From: Thermoanaerobacter thermocopriae JCM 7501
GTDB lineage: Bacteria > Bacillota > Thermoanaerobacteria > Thermoanaerobacterales > Thermoanaerobacteraceae
Reading direction: 5' to 3'
DNA: 64,000 nucleotides
Assembly: GCF_001310975.1 (NCBI RefSeq)
Contig: NZ_BAZY01000008.1
Location: forward strand, 37,757 to 101,756
This document shows, piece by piece, positions 18,725-28,851 of this stretch (within the stretch, counting starts at the first letter, position 1; every line of letters begins with the position of its first letter). A model generated the notes under the pieces. The model was not told where the DNA came from, ran no database searches, and worked only from the letters and a program-made list of their open reading frames with translations. The position numbers were made by a program, and so were the translations under genes.

Positions 18725-19276
18725 TTGAAAGCTACAGGAATTGTACGCAGAATAGATGACTTAGGAAGAGTAGTTATCCCTAAAGAAATACGAAGAACAT
18801 TAAGAATCAAGGAAGGAGACCCTTTAGAAATTTTTACGGATAAAGAAGGAGAGATAATTTTAAAGAAATATTCTCCAATAAGTGAATTAAGCGACTTTGC
18901 CCAAGAGTACGCTGATAGTATATATCAATCTACGAAACACCCTGTATGCATCACAGATACAGACAATGTGATTGCTGTTTCCGGAGTTGCAAAAAAAGAA
19001 TTAATTGATAAACCAATAAGTCAAGAATTAGAAAAATATTTGGAAGAAAAAAAGACCATAATGCTTGGAACGGGAAAAGATAAAGGACCGATTAAAATAG
19101 CAGATGGCCAGGAATTTAACATTACCTCTCAAGTCATAGTTCCTATTATTTCAAGAGGAGATACAATAGGAAGCGTGGTGATTTTTACTAAAGAAGCTGG
19201 CGAATCGGTTACAGAAGTTGAAGCAAAAATTGCTGAAACAGCTGCTGCTTTTTTGGGCAAACAGATGGAAGAATAA
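18725..19276 (+). CDS. spoVT: SpoVT stage V sporulation regulator
   Basis: A 183-residue AbrB-type transcription factor. The N-terminal swapped-hairpin domain (KATGIVRRIDDLGRVVIPKE) binds DNA and the C-terminal part (about 55-180) is a GAF-like domain. In Bacillus it tunes sigma-G genes in the forespore. The TTG at 18725 is the likely start, 8 bases after TGGAGG; the ATG at 18710 precedes that site and would add five residues foreign to the family. Follows prsA, intact. Confidence 0.93.
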   Translation: MKATGIVRRIDDLGRVVIPKEIRRTLRIKEGDPLEIFTDKEGEIILKKYSPISELSDFAQEYADSIYQSTKHPVCITDTDNVIAVSGVAKKELIDKPISQELEKYLEEKKTIMLGTGKDKGPIKIADGQEFNITSQVIVPIISRGDTIGSVVIFTKEAGESVTEVEAKIAETAAAFLGKQMEE

Positions 19277-19348
19277 ATTTATATACACCCATATATACCC
19301 CTCTGCATATTATAGATTATGAATTAAACTATGCAGGGGGGTTAATTT

Positions 19349-20204
19349 ATGGCTTTTCGCATTAATGACATTGTAACGAGAAAATCATATGGCTCTGATA
19401 TTTTGTTTAGAGTCATTAATGTTATAGATAATAAAGGAGTAAGACATTATCTTTTACATGGTTTAAACATGAGAATAATTGCAGATGCACCAGAAGATGA
19501 CCTTATAGAGGCTTCTCGTGCCAAGATTGCGGAATATGATAGGCCTTATAGAGAAAAAGCAGAATACCTTTTAAAAAAAAATTGCTTCTTCAAAAAGCCT
19601 TCAACGAAAAAAAAGAATGGTGCGTTCAAGTCGGCAAGAGCCTTACGGAAGGCCAGGAAAAGTTCTTCACATAGACGGAGATGAAGAATATTTAAATATA
19701 TGCGTTGATGCTTATAAAAAGGTTGGTATGGAAGTCGTAGGAGTGGTACTAAAAGAGGAAGAACAACCAGATAAAGTCTATGACCTTTTAGAAAAATATA
19801 GGCCGGATATATTAGTTCTTACAGGTCATGACAGTATAAAAAACAATTTGAAAGATTATAGTGATATAAGTAGTTACAGAAATTCTAAATATTTCGTAGA
19901 AGCGGTTAAAAATGCAAGGAAGTACGAACCTGTATTTGACAATTTAGTGATTTTTGCAGGAGCTTGTCAATCAAATTATGAAGCTCTCATAAAAGCAGGA
20001 GCCAATTATGCCAGCTCTCCTGAAAGAGTTTTGATACACTGCCTTGATCCAGTTTTGGTGAGTGAAAAAGTGGCTTTTTCTCATATAAATGAGCTTGTAA
20101 AAATTGAAGAATTAATAGAAAGCACAATAACGGGGGCAGCAGGGATTGGAGGATTGCAGACAATGGGAAAATTTAGATATGGTGTTCCAAAAGGCAAATA
20201 TTGA
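19349..20204 (+). CDS. yabG: YabG sporulation-specific protease (one frameshift)
   Basis: YabG is a cysteine-type protease that trims spore coat and cortex-associated proteins. The first part starts MAFRINDIVTRKSYGSDILFR, the family's SH3-like N-terminus. The second covers GKVLHIDGDEEYLNICV, LVLTGHDSI, FAGACQSNYEALIKAGANYASSP and ITGAAGIGGLQTMG. The frame changes in a run of nine A at 19573-19581, where eight would keep it open (LLKKIASSKSLQRKKR). Restored length is about 284 residues, normal. The start follows CAGGGGGG. It stands before veg, the Bacillus order. Confidence 0.9.
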
Positions 20205-20243
20205 ATTAATTTGTCCTATAAGCTAAAAATTAATGATTAAGTC

Positions 20244-20274
20244 CAAATACCTATGGTATTTGCATATTTTTTTT
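20244..20274 (+). terminator. yabG terminator
   Basis: Stem CAAATACC (20244-20251) with GGTATTTG (20255-20262), then CATATTTTTTTTG. Confidence 0.75.
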
Positions 20275-20296
20275 GTTTTTTGCATTAAAATCATTA

Positions 20297-20325
20297 TTGA
20301 CAACTTCCCTGTACACTGATATAAT
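20297..20325 (+). promoter_or_regulatory. veg promoter, upstream copy
   Basis: Exact consensus -35 TTGACA (20297-20302), 17-base spacer, exact -10 TATAAT (20320-20325). Confidence 0.8.
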
Positions 20326-20334
20326 ATTAGACCC

Positions 20335-20363
20335 TTGACATTGTCTGAAAATTGCGTTATAAT
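20335..20363 (+). promoter_or_regulatory. veg promoter, downstream copy
   Basis: A second perfect promoter, TTGACA (20335-20340), 17 bases, TATAAT (20358-20363), exactly 38 bases after the first. The Bacillus veg gene is likewise known for a very strong tandem promoter. Confidence 0.8.
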
Positions 20364-20394
20364 ATTTTCAGTATGTGTTAAGGAGTTGGTAGTG

Positions 20395-20661
20395 GTGGCA
20401 GATAAGTCAACCCTTGATGAAATAAAAAGGCAACTGGATAAACATATTGGTGCTCGAGTTCGCCTTAAAACAAATGGTGGTAGAAAAAAGACCGTAATAA
20501 AAGAAGGACTATTAGAAAAGACATATCCGAGCATTTTTATTGTGGTATTAGATGGACAAGGAGCGACCCGGAGGGTTTCTTACAGTTATTCAGATATTTT
20601 GACGGATACAGTAGAATTAACTGTGATGGAAGGGAACAAAAAAATCCAATGTCTTCAATGA
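20395..20661 (+). CDS. veg: Veg family protein
   Basis: An 88-residue protein of the Veg family: the core IKRQLDKHIGARVRLKTNGG followed by TYPSIFIV and RVSYSYSDILTDTVELT. In Bacillus it is abundantly expressed, is tied to biofilm regulation and has an SH3-like fold; its exact job is unsettled. I choose the GTG at 20395, 9 bases after AAGGAG; the GTG at 20392 is equally in frame. A longer frame beginning at 20335 starts inside the -35 box and is rejected. Terminator directly after. Confidence 0.93.
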   Translation: MADKSTLDEIKRQLDKHIGARVRLKTNGGRKKTVIKEGLLEKTYPSIFIVVLDGQGATRRVSYSYSDILTDTVELTVMEGNKKIQCLQ

Positions 20662-20687
20662 CCGAAGATATTCGGTCTTATTTTTTT
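20660..20687 (+). terminator. veg terminator
   Basis: GACCGAA (20660-20666) pairs with TTCGGTC (20671-20677), then TTATTTTTTT. Confidence 0.85.
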
Positions 20688-20747
20688 GGCATAATTTTAC
20701 CTCAAAAACTATATATTATATTAGCATATCTTTAAGGAGGTAAAAGT

Positions 20748-22273
20748 ATGCCACAGGTATATAAAGATATTTTAGAATTTGATTCTGTATCTGGCATATA
20801 TGATACTCAACTTTTGGTAGAGAGTGATATAATTGTTCCTGAAAATGAGCCGGACGTGCTGGTACTTTTGGCATTAAATCCAAAAACATATATTAATGAA
20901 GTTTTTGTGACAGAAGGGAAGGTTCAGTTTGAGGGAAAACTGGCATTAGATATTTTGTATTTAGGTGAAAAAAATGGAGAACTTGAAAGGATTGAAAAAG
21001 AAATTGATTATTCCCATGTTATTGAAGACGAGGGTATTGATAAGAGAAGTAGATACATGTTAGTTGCAAAGGTTGAAAATGTCGACTACAAATTGGTGAA
21101 CAGTAGAAAAATAAGTGTAAAAGCTGTAATAAAGATACAATGCAGGCTGGTAGTATCTAACAAAAAAGAAGTAGTAATAGGAGCAGAAGATTCGATAAAA
21201 ATTCAAGCTTTAAAGAAAAAAGTAAAGCTAATGCATACAGTGGGACAAAATAGTATTGAAGTTTTTGTAAAAGATAAAATAAAAGTTCCTGAGGGAGAAG
21301 CTCCTATTCAAAAAGTTATAAAAACAGATGTGGAAGTAAAACCGGAGGAGATTAAAATCACTGATAACAAAGTAATAGTTCAAGGAAGTGTGCTATGTAA
21401 TATTTTATATATTTCACAGGAAGGAGAATTTGGGAATTTAGCAGCAAATTTAAATTATGCAAATTTTGTAGATATTCCTGGGGCTTTAAGTTATATGTCG
21501 GCAAAAACTCAAGAGGAAGTGATAGATGTAAGCACCACTGTATTGGAGGATGAAAAGGGAGAAAATACTATTTTAGATATAGAAGCCACAATACGGGTAA
21601 AAGTTCAAGTGTTGGAGACGGAGGAAAGAGAGCTTCCTATTGATGCCTATGGTACAAAGGGTTATATTCAGCCTGTAAGAGAAAATTTAACTGTGATAGA
21701 GGAATTACAATCTTATAAATCTCAATTTGTAGTTAAAACTAATGTAGAATTGCCTTCTCTTGCCAAAAGATTTATAGATGCTGTGGTTATTCCTGTTATA
21801 TCTGACTACAGTGTAGATGTAGATAAATTAGTTTTAGAAGGAATATTAGATTATACTATTTTATATTTGTCTGAAGAGGGTAGTGTAAAGCCTTATAGAG
21901 ATGAATATCCTTTTAAGACTTTTATTGAAATAAGTCAAGTTAAAGGGCCTACTCTGGTTGATATAAAAATTTCTCATGTTTCCTATGAAATAATAGCCAT
22001 GAAAGAAATTGAATTAAAGTTTGCAATTGATAATACAGTTGATTTACTTGTAGAGAAAGAAATAGAGGCTATTGTAGACCTTAAAGAAATCGAAGCCCCA
22101 AGAGAAAGCGATAATAAACACAGCATTGTTGTTTACATGATTCAAAAAGGCGAAACCTTGTGGATATAGCTAAAAGGTATAGAGTAGGCCTTGAAGAGCT
22201 AATTTCTGCTAATGGTTTAGAAGAAGAGAAAGTTTCGGAGGGGATGAAATTAATAATACCTATGGAAGAATGA
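20748..22273 (+). CDS. SPOCS (DUF3794) spore protein with C-terminal LysM domain (one frameshift)
   Basis: A 508-residue spore-surface protein. The N-terminal 460 residues contain repeated SPOCS-type units (for example VSGIYDTQLLVESDIIVPENEP and later IQPVRENLTVIEEL), the domain found in coat morphogenetic proteins such as SpoVID and SipL. After a lost G at 22162 the C-terminus reads GETLWDIAKRYRVGLEELIS and LIIPMEE, a LysM peptidoglycan-binding module. SPOCS plus LysM is the architecture of SipL/SpoVID-type proteins that anchor the coat to the forespore. The start follows AAGGAGG. It lies between veg and ispE. Confidence 0.88.
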
Positions 22274-22299
22274 TACGCAGGAGACTGCGTATTTTTTTT
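22273..22299 (+). terminator. Terminator of the SPOCS-LysM gene
   Basis: ATACGCAG (22273-22280), loop GAGA, CTGCGTAT (22285-22292), then eight T. Confidence 0.85.
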
Positions 22300-22380
22300 A
22301 CAGAAATTTTATTGTATAATGTATAATAAATGTATAATATATGAAACTATAATTATTATTGAAAAAGCGAGGATAAAGGA

Positions 22381-23250
22381 ATGAAAAAAATCAAAGTAAA
22401 GGCCTATGCAAAAATCAATTTGTCTTTAGACGTGCTAGGTAAGAGAAAAGATGGATATCATGAAATTTCTACAGTGATGCAATCAATTGATTTGGCTGAT
22501 ATTTTAGAGTTTGAAAAAAGCGAAATAGTTAAGGTTTTTTGTAGTGGCCATCGAGTTCCTGAAGGAGAAGATAATTTAATAGTAAAGGTCATCAACTTTT
22601 TAAAAGAAAAATATCAAATAGAAGAAGGAGTGTTAGTCAGGCTTGACAAGAAAATCCCTTTAGCTGCCGGCCTTGCTGGGGGAAGTGCTGATGCTGCTGC
22701 TACAATTGTTGCATTAGACAAATTATGGAATTTAAACATGTCAGCAGATGAGAAAAAAGAAATTGCTTTGAAAGTGGGAGCAGATGTTCCTTTCTGTCTG
22801 GAAGGTGGGACAAAGCTTGCAAAAGGCATAGGGGAAATTTTTGAAGATTTGAACGTTCCTCATATGAATTTACTTCTTGTAAAACCTGATATTGAAATTT
22901 TCACAAAAAAAATTTATGATAAATGGGATAGGCTTAATTTTAAAAGCCATCATGCTACTTGTTCAGTAGTTCAAGCTATACAGGAAGGAAACATATACAA
23001 AATTGCAGAAAATATAAAAAATGATTTAGAATTAGTAACTTCTCGGGAATGTGAAGTTATTAATCAAATAAAAGAGGAGTTGCTTAAAAAAGGTGCTTTA
23101 GGATGTGCTATGTCGGGCAGTGGTCCCACTGTTTATGGAATTTTTGACGATTTACAAAAGCTTATAAAAGCCTATAAAGATTTAGAAGGAATTTACAGTT
23201 TTGTATTTTTTTCAAAAACTATAGATAAGGGGTTAGAATTGTATGAATGA
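22381..23250 (+). CDS. ispE: 4-diphosphocytidyl-2-C-methyl-D-erythritol kinase
   Basis: IspE phosphorylates CDP-methylerythritol in the non-mevalonate (MEP) isoprenoid pathway. The 289-residue GHMP-kinase starts KVKAYAKINLSLDVLGKR and has the ATP loop IPLAAGLAGGSADAAA and the C-terminal GCAMSGSGPTVYGIF. Length is normal and the gene intact. The GntR gene begins 8 bases before its end, so the genes are translationally coupled. AAAGCGAGGATAAAGG upstream gives a modest ribosome binding site. Confidence 0.95.
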   Translation: MKKIKVKAYAKINLSLDVLGKRKDGYHEISTVMQSIDLADILEFEKSEIVKVFCSGHRVPEGEDNLIVKVINFLKEKYQIEEGVLVRLDKKIPLAAGLAGGSADAAATIVALDKLWNLNMSADEKKEIALKVGADVPFCLEGGTKLAKGIGEIFEDLNVPHMNLLLVKPDIEIFTKKIYDKWDRLNFKSHHATCSVVQAIQEGNIYKIAENIKNDLELVTSRECEVINQIKEELLKKGALGCAMSGSGPTVYGIFDDLQKLIKAYKDLEGIYSFVFFSKTIDKGLELYE

Positions 23251-23930
23251 GTTTTTTCCATTGGAAAATTACAAACCGTTAAGAGATGTAGTTTTTGATT
23301 ACATGAAAGATGCCATAATTACAGGTAAATTAAAACCTGGAGAGAGACTTATGGAAGTTCAATTGGCAGAAAAACTGGGAGTAAGTCGGACGCCAGTTAG
23401 AGAAGCGATTAGAAAATTGGAACTTGAAGGGCTAGTTGTTATGATTCCTCGAAAAGGAGCTTATGTGGCAGATTTGGATGCAAAGGACCTTTTGAATGTG
23501 TTAGAAGTGAGAAGTTCGTTAGAAGGATTAGCTGCTTCGCTGGCTGCCGAAAGAATAACGGATGAGGAAATTGGTAGGTTAAAGAAAATTGTAGAGGAAT
23601 TTCAAAAAGAGATAGAGGAAATAGAAGACGGTGATAATGAAGAACTGGTAAAATTGGATAAGGAGTTTCATGATTTAATTTTTACTGCCTCACGTAATGA
23701 CAAATTAATTCAGATAATGAATAATTTACAAGAACATGTGCATAGGTTCCGTGTTCGATATATAAATGAAGCGAAAAAAGCGAAAAAAAATACATCAAGA
23801 GCATAAAAAGATTACAGAGGCCATCGAAACGAGAAATACGGATGTTGCACGTAAATGGGCAGAGAAACACATACGCAATTTCCAGACAGAGGTTTTAAAA
23901 AACATAAAGTATTTTAGTAACAAGGAGTGA
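23243..23930 (+). CDS. GntR-family regulator, FadR/FCD type (one frameshift)
   Basis: A winged-helix regulator. The N-terminal domain reads AIITGKLKPGERLMEVQLAEK and SRTPVREAIRKLELEGLV, the GntR signature. The all-helical FCD domain follows (EVRSSLEGLAASLAAERI, DKEFHDLIFTAS), which usually binds a carboxylate ligand through conserved D and H residues. The frame ends early at 23806 because of an extra A in the run at 23783-23790; the corrected reading continues (KKIHQEHKKITEAIETRN ... HIRNFQTEVL) to 23930, 228 residues. Overlaps the end of ispE. The target genes are not evident. Confidence 0.88.
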
Positions 23931-23935
23931 GTGGG

Positions 23936-24664
23936 GTGAATGCTGTAATTTTGGCCGGCAGTACTAAGGAAGATAAGTTGCCTGATAAAGCTTTTGTTAA
24001 AATAAATGGGAAGTTTATGATCTCATATGTAATCGAAGCTTTAAGAGGCTGCGACAAAATAGATAAAATTGCAGTAGTTGGAAATTCACAAAAGCTCAAA
24101 AAAGTGGCAGGTATAGATTTTATAATTGAGCAAGTTGATAATTTAATGGATAATGTTTTAAAAGGAGTAGAACCTTTTAAAAACGACAAGAGAGTATTGA
24201 TTCTTACTTGTGATATTCCTATGTTGACTAAAGAAGCTGTTTGCGATTTTATTGAAAAATCAGAAGCTACGGGAGCAGACTTGTGTTATCCTATTGTTAG
24301 AAAAGAAGATAATTTAAAAAAATTTCCTGAAGCTAAAAGGACTTATGCAAGAGTGAAGGAAGGAGTTTTTACAGGCGGCAATATTTTTTACGTTAATCCT
24401 GGAATTATAGATAGATTAATTGAGGATGCGAAACAATTTATAGCTTATAGAAAAAGACCATGGAAGTTAGGGAAATTATTAGGAGGAAAGATATTATTTT
24501 TATTTTTAATAGGAAGACTTTCAATTTCTCATATTGAAAAAAAAGTAAAAGAGTTATTTAACATAACGGGAAAGGCTATCATATCCGAATATCCGGAAAT
24601 AGGAAACGATATAGATAAAGAAGAAGACATAATAATGGCAACTAAATATCTGACTGGAAAATAG
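23936..24664 (+). CDS. MobA-like nucleotidyltransferase
   Basis: About 242 residues of the glycosyltransferase-A/NTP-transferase fold: N-terminal NAVILAGSTKEDKLPDKAFV, the nucleotide-binding start, and LTCDIPMLTKEAV with the metal-binding CD. It resembles MobA-like enzymes that join an NTP to a phosphorylated acceptor. The ILAGG-like loop lacks the usual GxS/TRMG sequence, so the substrate is unclear. GTG at 23936 is preferred, 8 bases after AAGGAG; the GTG at 23927 lies inside that site. It follows the GntR gene by 5 bases. Confidence 0.8.
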   Translation: MNAVILAGSTKEDKLPDKAFVKINGKFMISYVIEALRGCDKIDKIAVVGNSQKLKKVAGIDFIIEQVDNLMDNVLKGVEPFKNDKRVLILTCDIPMLTKEAVCDFIEKSEATGADLCYPIVRKEDNLKKFPEAKRTYARVKEGVFTGGNIFYVNPGIIDRLIEDAKQFIAYRKRPWKLGKLLGGKILFLFLIGRLSISHIEKKVKELFNITGKAIISEYPEIGNDIDKEEDIIMATKYLTGK

Positions 24665-24684
24665 GCATAAGCCTATTTTTTGTA
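24660..24684 (+). terminator. Terminator after the MobA-like gene
   Basis: AATAGGC (24660-24666), loop ATAA, GCCTATT (24671-24677), then T-rich sequence. Confidence 0.8.
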
Positions 24685-24729
24685 TATTTTTTTTCTGACT
24701 GCAAAATATATATTTCAGAAGGTGAGAGC

Positions 24730-24942
24730 ATGTATAGTTTACTGTATTTTGTCAGACAATACTTTACGGTTTATATGTTTGCTAATGTATTCATTGTAGG
24801 AATTTATGAAGCTTTTATTGAGCCAAAATTTTTGGAGAGAAAAGGATTAGACAGAGATTCTAAATTGTGCAAGTGGATTGGATTATTTTACATTTTTATT
24901 GGAGTAGTTGCCATTATTATACAAATATTTTTCTTTAGATAA
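24730..24942 (+). CDS. Small membrane protein of the CLC_0170 type, before the germination operon
   Basis: A 70-residue protein with two hydrophobic segments (about residues 13-28 and 48-68) and a conserved-looking centre EAFIEPKFLERKGLDRDSK. Small proteins of this size and pattern (CLC_0170 family) occur in clostridia. It starts 10 bases after an AAGGTGAG site and its stop lies 10 bases before the gerKA start, so it is probably part of the germination operon. Function is unknown. Confidence 0.7.
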   Translation: MYSLLYFVRQYFTVYMFANVFIVGIYEAFIEPKFLERKGLDRDSKLCKWIGLFYIFIGVVAIIIQIFFFR

Positions 24943-24952
24943 GGAGGAGAAC

Positions 24953-26553
24953 ATGGGATTTTTTGATAAGATATTTGGGAAAAAAAACAATAAAAAAGAA
25001 GCAAAAACAGGTACACCAGCTTCAAATAGTCTCAAGCAAAATTTAAATTACATAAAAAATAAATTGAAAGATTGTGATGATGTGATATATAGAGATATTT
25101 GGGTGGGAGAGAACCAGGAATATAATCTTGCAATTGTGTTTATAGATGGACTTGTGGACAAAAACATCATAAATGACCACGTACTTCGCGCTTTGCTTTT
25201 GGATTCAAGAGAAGCAACTCCTTCTATTGAGAAGATAAAAGACAACTTATATGAGGTTATAAAAAAAGGGACTATAACTGGAGGAGACATAAAAGAGGTT
25301 GCAGACTTAGATAAATGTGTTTTATCAATACTGAGTGGAGATACTGCATTATTGTTTGAGGGTTCACAAGAAATAGTGATTATTTCCAGTAAAGGCTGGC
25401 AGATGAGGTCTATTTCTTCTCCTGATGCAGAGACAGTCATAAGGGGACCAAGGGAAGGATTTACTGAGACAATAAGGGTAAATACTGCTCTTGTAAGAAG
25501 GCGTATAAGGGACCCTAATTTGAAAATAAAACAAATACAGATTGGGGAAAGAACTCATACAGACGTAGCAGTGCTTTATATCGAGGATATTGTTGATAAA
25601 AATGTGTTGGATAAAGTGATGAAAAGACTTAAAAATATAAAAATAGATGGAGTGTTTGAAAGTGGCTACATAGAACAATTGATTGAAGAGGATTGGCATT
25701 CACCTTTTCCACAGGTATTAAACACAGAAAGCCTGACAAGGTTGCGGCTTCCCTTTTGGAGGGAAGAGTAGCAATTTTGACAGATAATACTCCTTTTGCT
25801 CTTATAATACCTACTACTCTTGCTACTCTTTTTCAATCGCCTGAAGATTATTACGAAAGGTGGATGATTTCTTCTCTTTTGAGAATTTTGAGGTTTCTTG
25901 CAGCAATTGTAGCATTGGTTTCACCAGCTGTCTACATAGCTTTTACAGCTTATCATCCTGGCCTTATACCTACTAAATTGACATTATATGTTGCGGCAAC
26001 ACGACAAGGTATTCCTTTTCCTGCTTTTTTTGAAGCTTTGGTTATGGAAGCGACTTTTGAGCTTTTAAGAGAAGCAGGAGTTAGACTTCCTGTACCCATA
26101 GGACAAACTATTGGTATTGTAGGTGGTCTCATTATAGGACAAGCTGCTGTGGAAGCGGGTATTGTGAGTCCGTTGATGGTAATAGTCGTGGCTGTCACAG
26201 CTGTAGCTTCTTTTGCAATACCCAGTTATAGTGCTGCCATTGCTTTTAGGATGCTAAGATTTATACTTATGATTCTTGCGGCTGTTTTTGGCCTATATGG
26301 CATAATGCTTGGATTTATGATAGTTCTAACCCACTTGGTTGTTTTGAAAAGTTTTGGGGTTCCGTATCTTTCACCCTTTGTCGAAATAGATATAAGTGAC
26401 CTTGCAGATACATTGATAAAAGCCCCTATAATGTACTTTAAAAATCGGCCAGAAATTCTAGAGACCTCTGACAAAAGAAAGATGAAAGATTTGAGAGAGG
26501 AAAAAATGGAAAGCATAGAAGACGATAGGAGAGACAACAATGATAAAAAATGA
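24953..26553 (+). CDS. gerKA: Spore germination receptor A subunit (one frameshift)
   Basis: The GerA-type nutrient receptor subunit of the spore inner membrane. The N-terminal soluble half (residues 1-260) includes DTALLFEGSQEIVIIS and RGPREGFTETIRVNTALVRRRI, the best-conserved stretch of the family. After a lost G at 25731 (LNTERPDKVAASLLEGRVAI) come four or five membrane helices with SPAVYIAFTAYHPGLIPT. Restored length is 533 residues. ATG at 24953 follows AAGGAGGAGA. The B subunit begins 14 bases before its end. Together with gerKB and gerKC it forms one receptor. Confidence 0.93.
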
Positions 26554-27647
26554 TGACAAAATTTCTGCGAATCAAGTTGCTATATTACTTTTTACTACTA
26601 TGGTAGGAGCTGGAATATTAAGTCTTCCTGCAGATGTTTCAAAAGAGGTAGGGCCTAATGGCTTATAGCTATTTTCGGAGGAGGGATTGTTTTTCTTTTT
26701 TTTGCAAGGTTAATACTATATTTATCTTCTAAATTTCCTACAGAAACTTTTGTTGAGTATGCTGGCAAACTTATCACAAGACCTATTTCTACGGTTATGA
26801 GTGCTGGGCTGCTGTTTTATTTTGTAATATTTGTAAGTCTTGATGTAAGAATTTTTGGGGAAGTTTTAAAGTTATATCTTTTGCCAAATACTCCTATTGA
26901 AATCATAATTCTTACTATGCTGTTTAGCTCTGCTATATAGTGCGATATGGACTTGAACCAATTGCACGGATGTCAGAAATTTTATTTCCCATAATAGTAA
27001 TACCCCTTGTATTACTTTTTTTGCCGGCTTTAACTGATATAGACTTAAGTAATTTTCTTCCATTTATGAAGGTTTCGCTAGTTAGATTTTTTAAGGGAAT
27101 GCTTTTCACTACCTATAGTTTTGCTGGCTTTGAAATATTGTATTTGCTTTTTCCATATGTGATTGATAGAGAAAAATTAAAAAGAAGTGTAAATTCTGCA
27201 TTGTTTTCTACGATGTTGTTTTATGCCTATATAAATTTTTTTGTAATTGGTATATTTGGATATAAAGAAACAAAGGAACAATTATGGCCTTTTTTGACCC
27301 TTCTTAAATCAATTAATTTTCCTGTGTTTTTCATTGAAAATGTAGAGGGAATTGTAATGGGAATATGGACGTTCGCTATCTTTACTACTATTTATTCTTT
27401 TTACTATTTTGCTACTTTGACTTTTTCAAAACTTTTAAAAACCAGAGAACATTCTTATTTTGTATTACCGGCAATTCCAATAATGTATTTGATATCTTTA
27501 ATCCCTGATTCTATTGTAACAGTTTATAAATATGCAAATTATTTATCCCAATATATGTCAGTATTTTTTATAGCTATCTTACCAATACTTTTGCTTATAA
27601 TTTTAAAAGTTAAAGGAATAGGTGGTAAAGATGAAGAGAAAACTTAG
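26540..27647 (+). CDS. gerKB: Spore germination receptor B subunit (two frameshifts)
   Basis: An integral membrane protein of the amino acid/polyamine transporter superfamily that binds germinants. It starts MIKNDDKISANQVAILLFTT and VGAGILSLPADV, the typical GerB beginning. Breaks lie at 26664 (lost A, PNGL-IAIFGGG) and about 26938 (one base, SSAIY-VRYGLEPIARM). The rest has GLEPIARMSEILFPIIVIPL and helices to the end. Restored length is 369 residues with ten membrane segments, normal for the family. The start overlaps gerKA; the end overlaps gerKC. Confidence 0.92.
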
Positions 27648-28782
27648 GATACTTATATTATGGTTTTTGATTATTTTTATATTTGCAGGATGTTGGGATA
27701 ACATAGAAATAGAGGATAGGGCTTTTGTAATGGCAATTGGCATAGATTTATCTTCTTCAAATAAAAGATATCTTGTGACTTTTCAATTTCCTAATGTTGC
27801 TCAAATGGCCAAGGGTACCAGTGGCGGTGGAGGAGGGAGTGAAAAGCCAAGTTTTGCTGTTTCTGAAGAAGCTGAAACAATTTTTTCTGCATCAAGGCAT
27901 ATAAGTACACGAATTAATAAAGCGTTGTATTTAGGTCATACACAAGCTATTATATTTGGCAAAGAGGTAGTGGAAAATAAGGATAGATTTCAACAAGTTT
28001 TAGATTCTCTTGACAGAAATTATGAGTTGAGGCGTAAAGTTTATCTTCTTGTAACTCCGCAAAAAGCTCAGGATATTCTTCTGAAAAAATACGAGATAGA
28101 ACCAAATACAGGTGCTTATATTAGAGATGTGTTTAAACATTATAACCTAACATCAAAATTTCCAACGATTGACTATAATAAAATTACTAAGTCTATACAT
28201 GAGACAAATGGAAATGCGATAATTCCAAAAATAACTGCAGGAAAAGATGAAATTAAAATAGCGGGTTCAGCAATTATCAAAAATTACAAATTGGCGGGTT
28301 GGCTGGGAGATGAGGAAAACATGGGGTACATGTGGCTTGCTGGCCTTGTTAGAGGAGGAGATGTTGATGTTAGTGTGCCTAGTGGTGATGGGAAAATAGT
28401 GATTCCTTTTAATATTTCAAATGTTAGGAGAAGGCGGTCTGTTAAAGAAGAAAATGGAAAAATTATTTATAGAGTTGAACTTCAAGTGGAAGGAGACATA
28501 ACAGAATATACTTTTGAAAAGCGAGAAGAGATGATGGAAGGTGATTTGTTAAACGTAATAGAAAGAAAAACTAGTGACGAAATAAAGAAGATGGCACTAA
28601 AAGCTATAAATAGGTTTCAAAAAGAATTAAGAATAGACATGTTAGGTATAGGAGATTATATTGAAAAATATCATCCTAGTTTATGGGAAAAAGTAGGAAA
28701 AGATTGGGATAATGTTTTACCAGAGATAGAGATAAAAGTAGACGTTACTACTCATGTTAGAAGGATAGGTCTTTTCAAGTAG
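27631..28782 (+). CDS. gerKC: Spore germination receptor C subunit, lipoprotein
   Basis: A 383-residue lipoprotein subunit of the germination receptor. The signal peptide ends FIFAGCWDNIEIEDRAFVMA: a lipobox cysteine followed by the invariant WDxxE/I start of GerC proteins. Later conserved pieces are RHISTRINKALYLGHTQAII and the C-terminal three-layer domain. ATG at 27631 is chosen behind AGGTGG; it overlaps gerKB by 17 bases. Intact. Confidence 0.94.
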   Translation: MKRKLRILILWFLIIFIFAGCWDNIEIEDRAFVMAIGIDLSSSNKRYLVTFQFPNVAQMAKGTSGGGGGSEKPSFAVSEEAETIFSASRHISTRINKALYLGHTQAIIFGKEVVENKDRFQQVLDSLDRNYELRRKVYLLVTPQKAQDILLKKYEIEPNTGAYIRDVFKHYNLTSKFPTIDYNKITKSIHETNGNAIIPKITAGKDEIKIAGSAIIKNYKLAGWLGDEENMGYMWLAGLVRGGDVDVSVPSGDGKIVIPFNISNVRRRRSVKEENGKIIYRVELQVEGDITEYTFEKREEMMEGDLLNVIERKTSDEIKKMALKAINRFQKELRIDMLGIGDYIEKYHPSLWEKVGKDWDNVLPEIEIKVDVTTHVRRIGLFK

Positions 28783-28851
28783 AAGGGTATATTTTTTTAT
28801 ATATTTGGTAATACTTTAGTCAGAGTAAAGATTTGCGATGGAGGATAAATT

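Noticed and set aside
20335..20661. A longer veg product starting at 20335
   Set aside because: That start lies inside a perfect -35 box and would be upstream of the transcription start.
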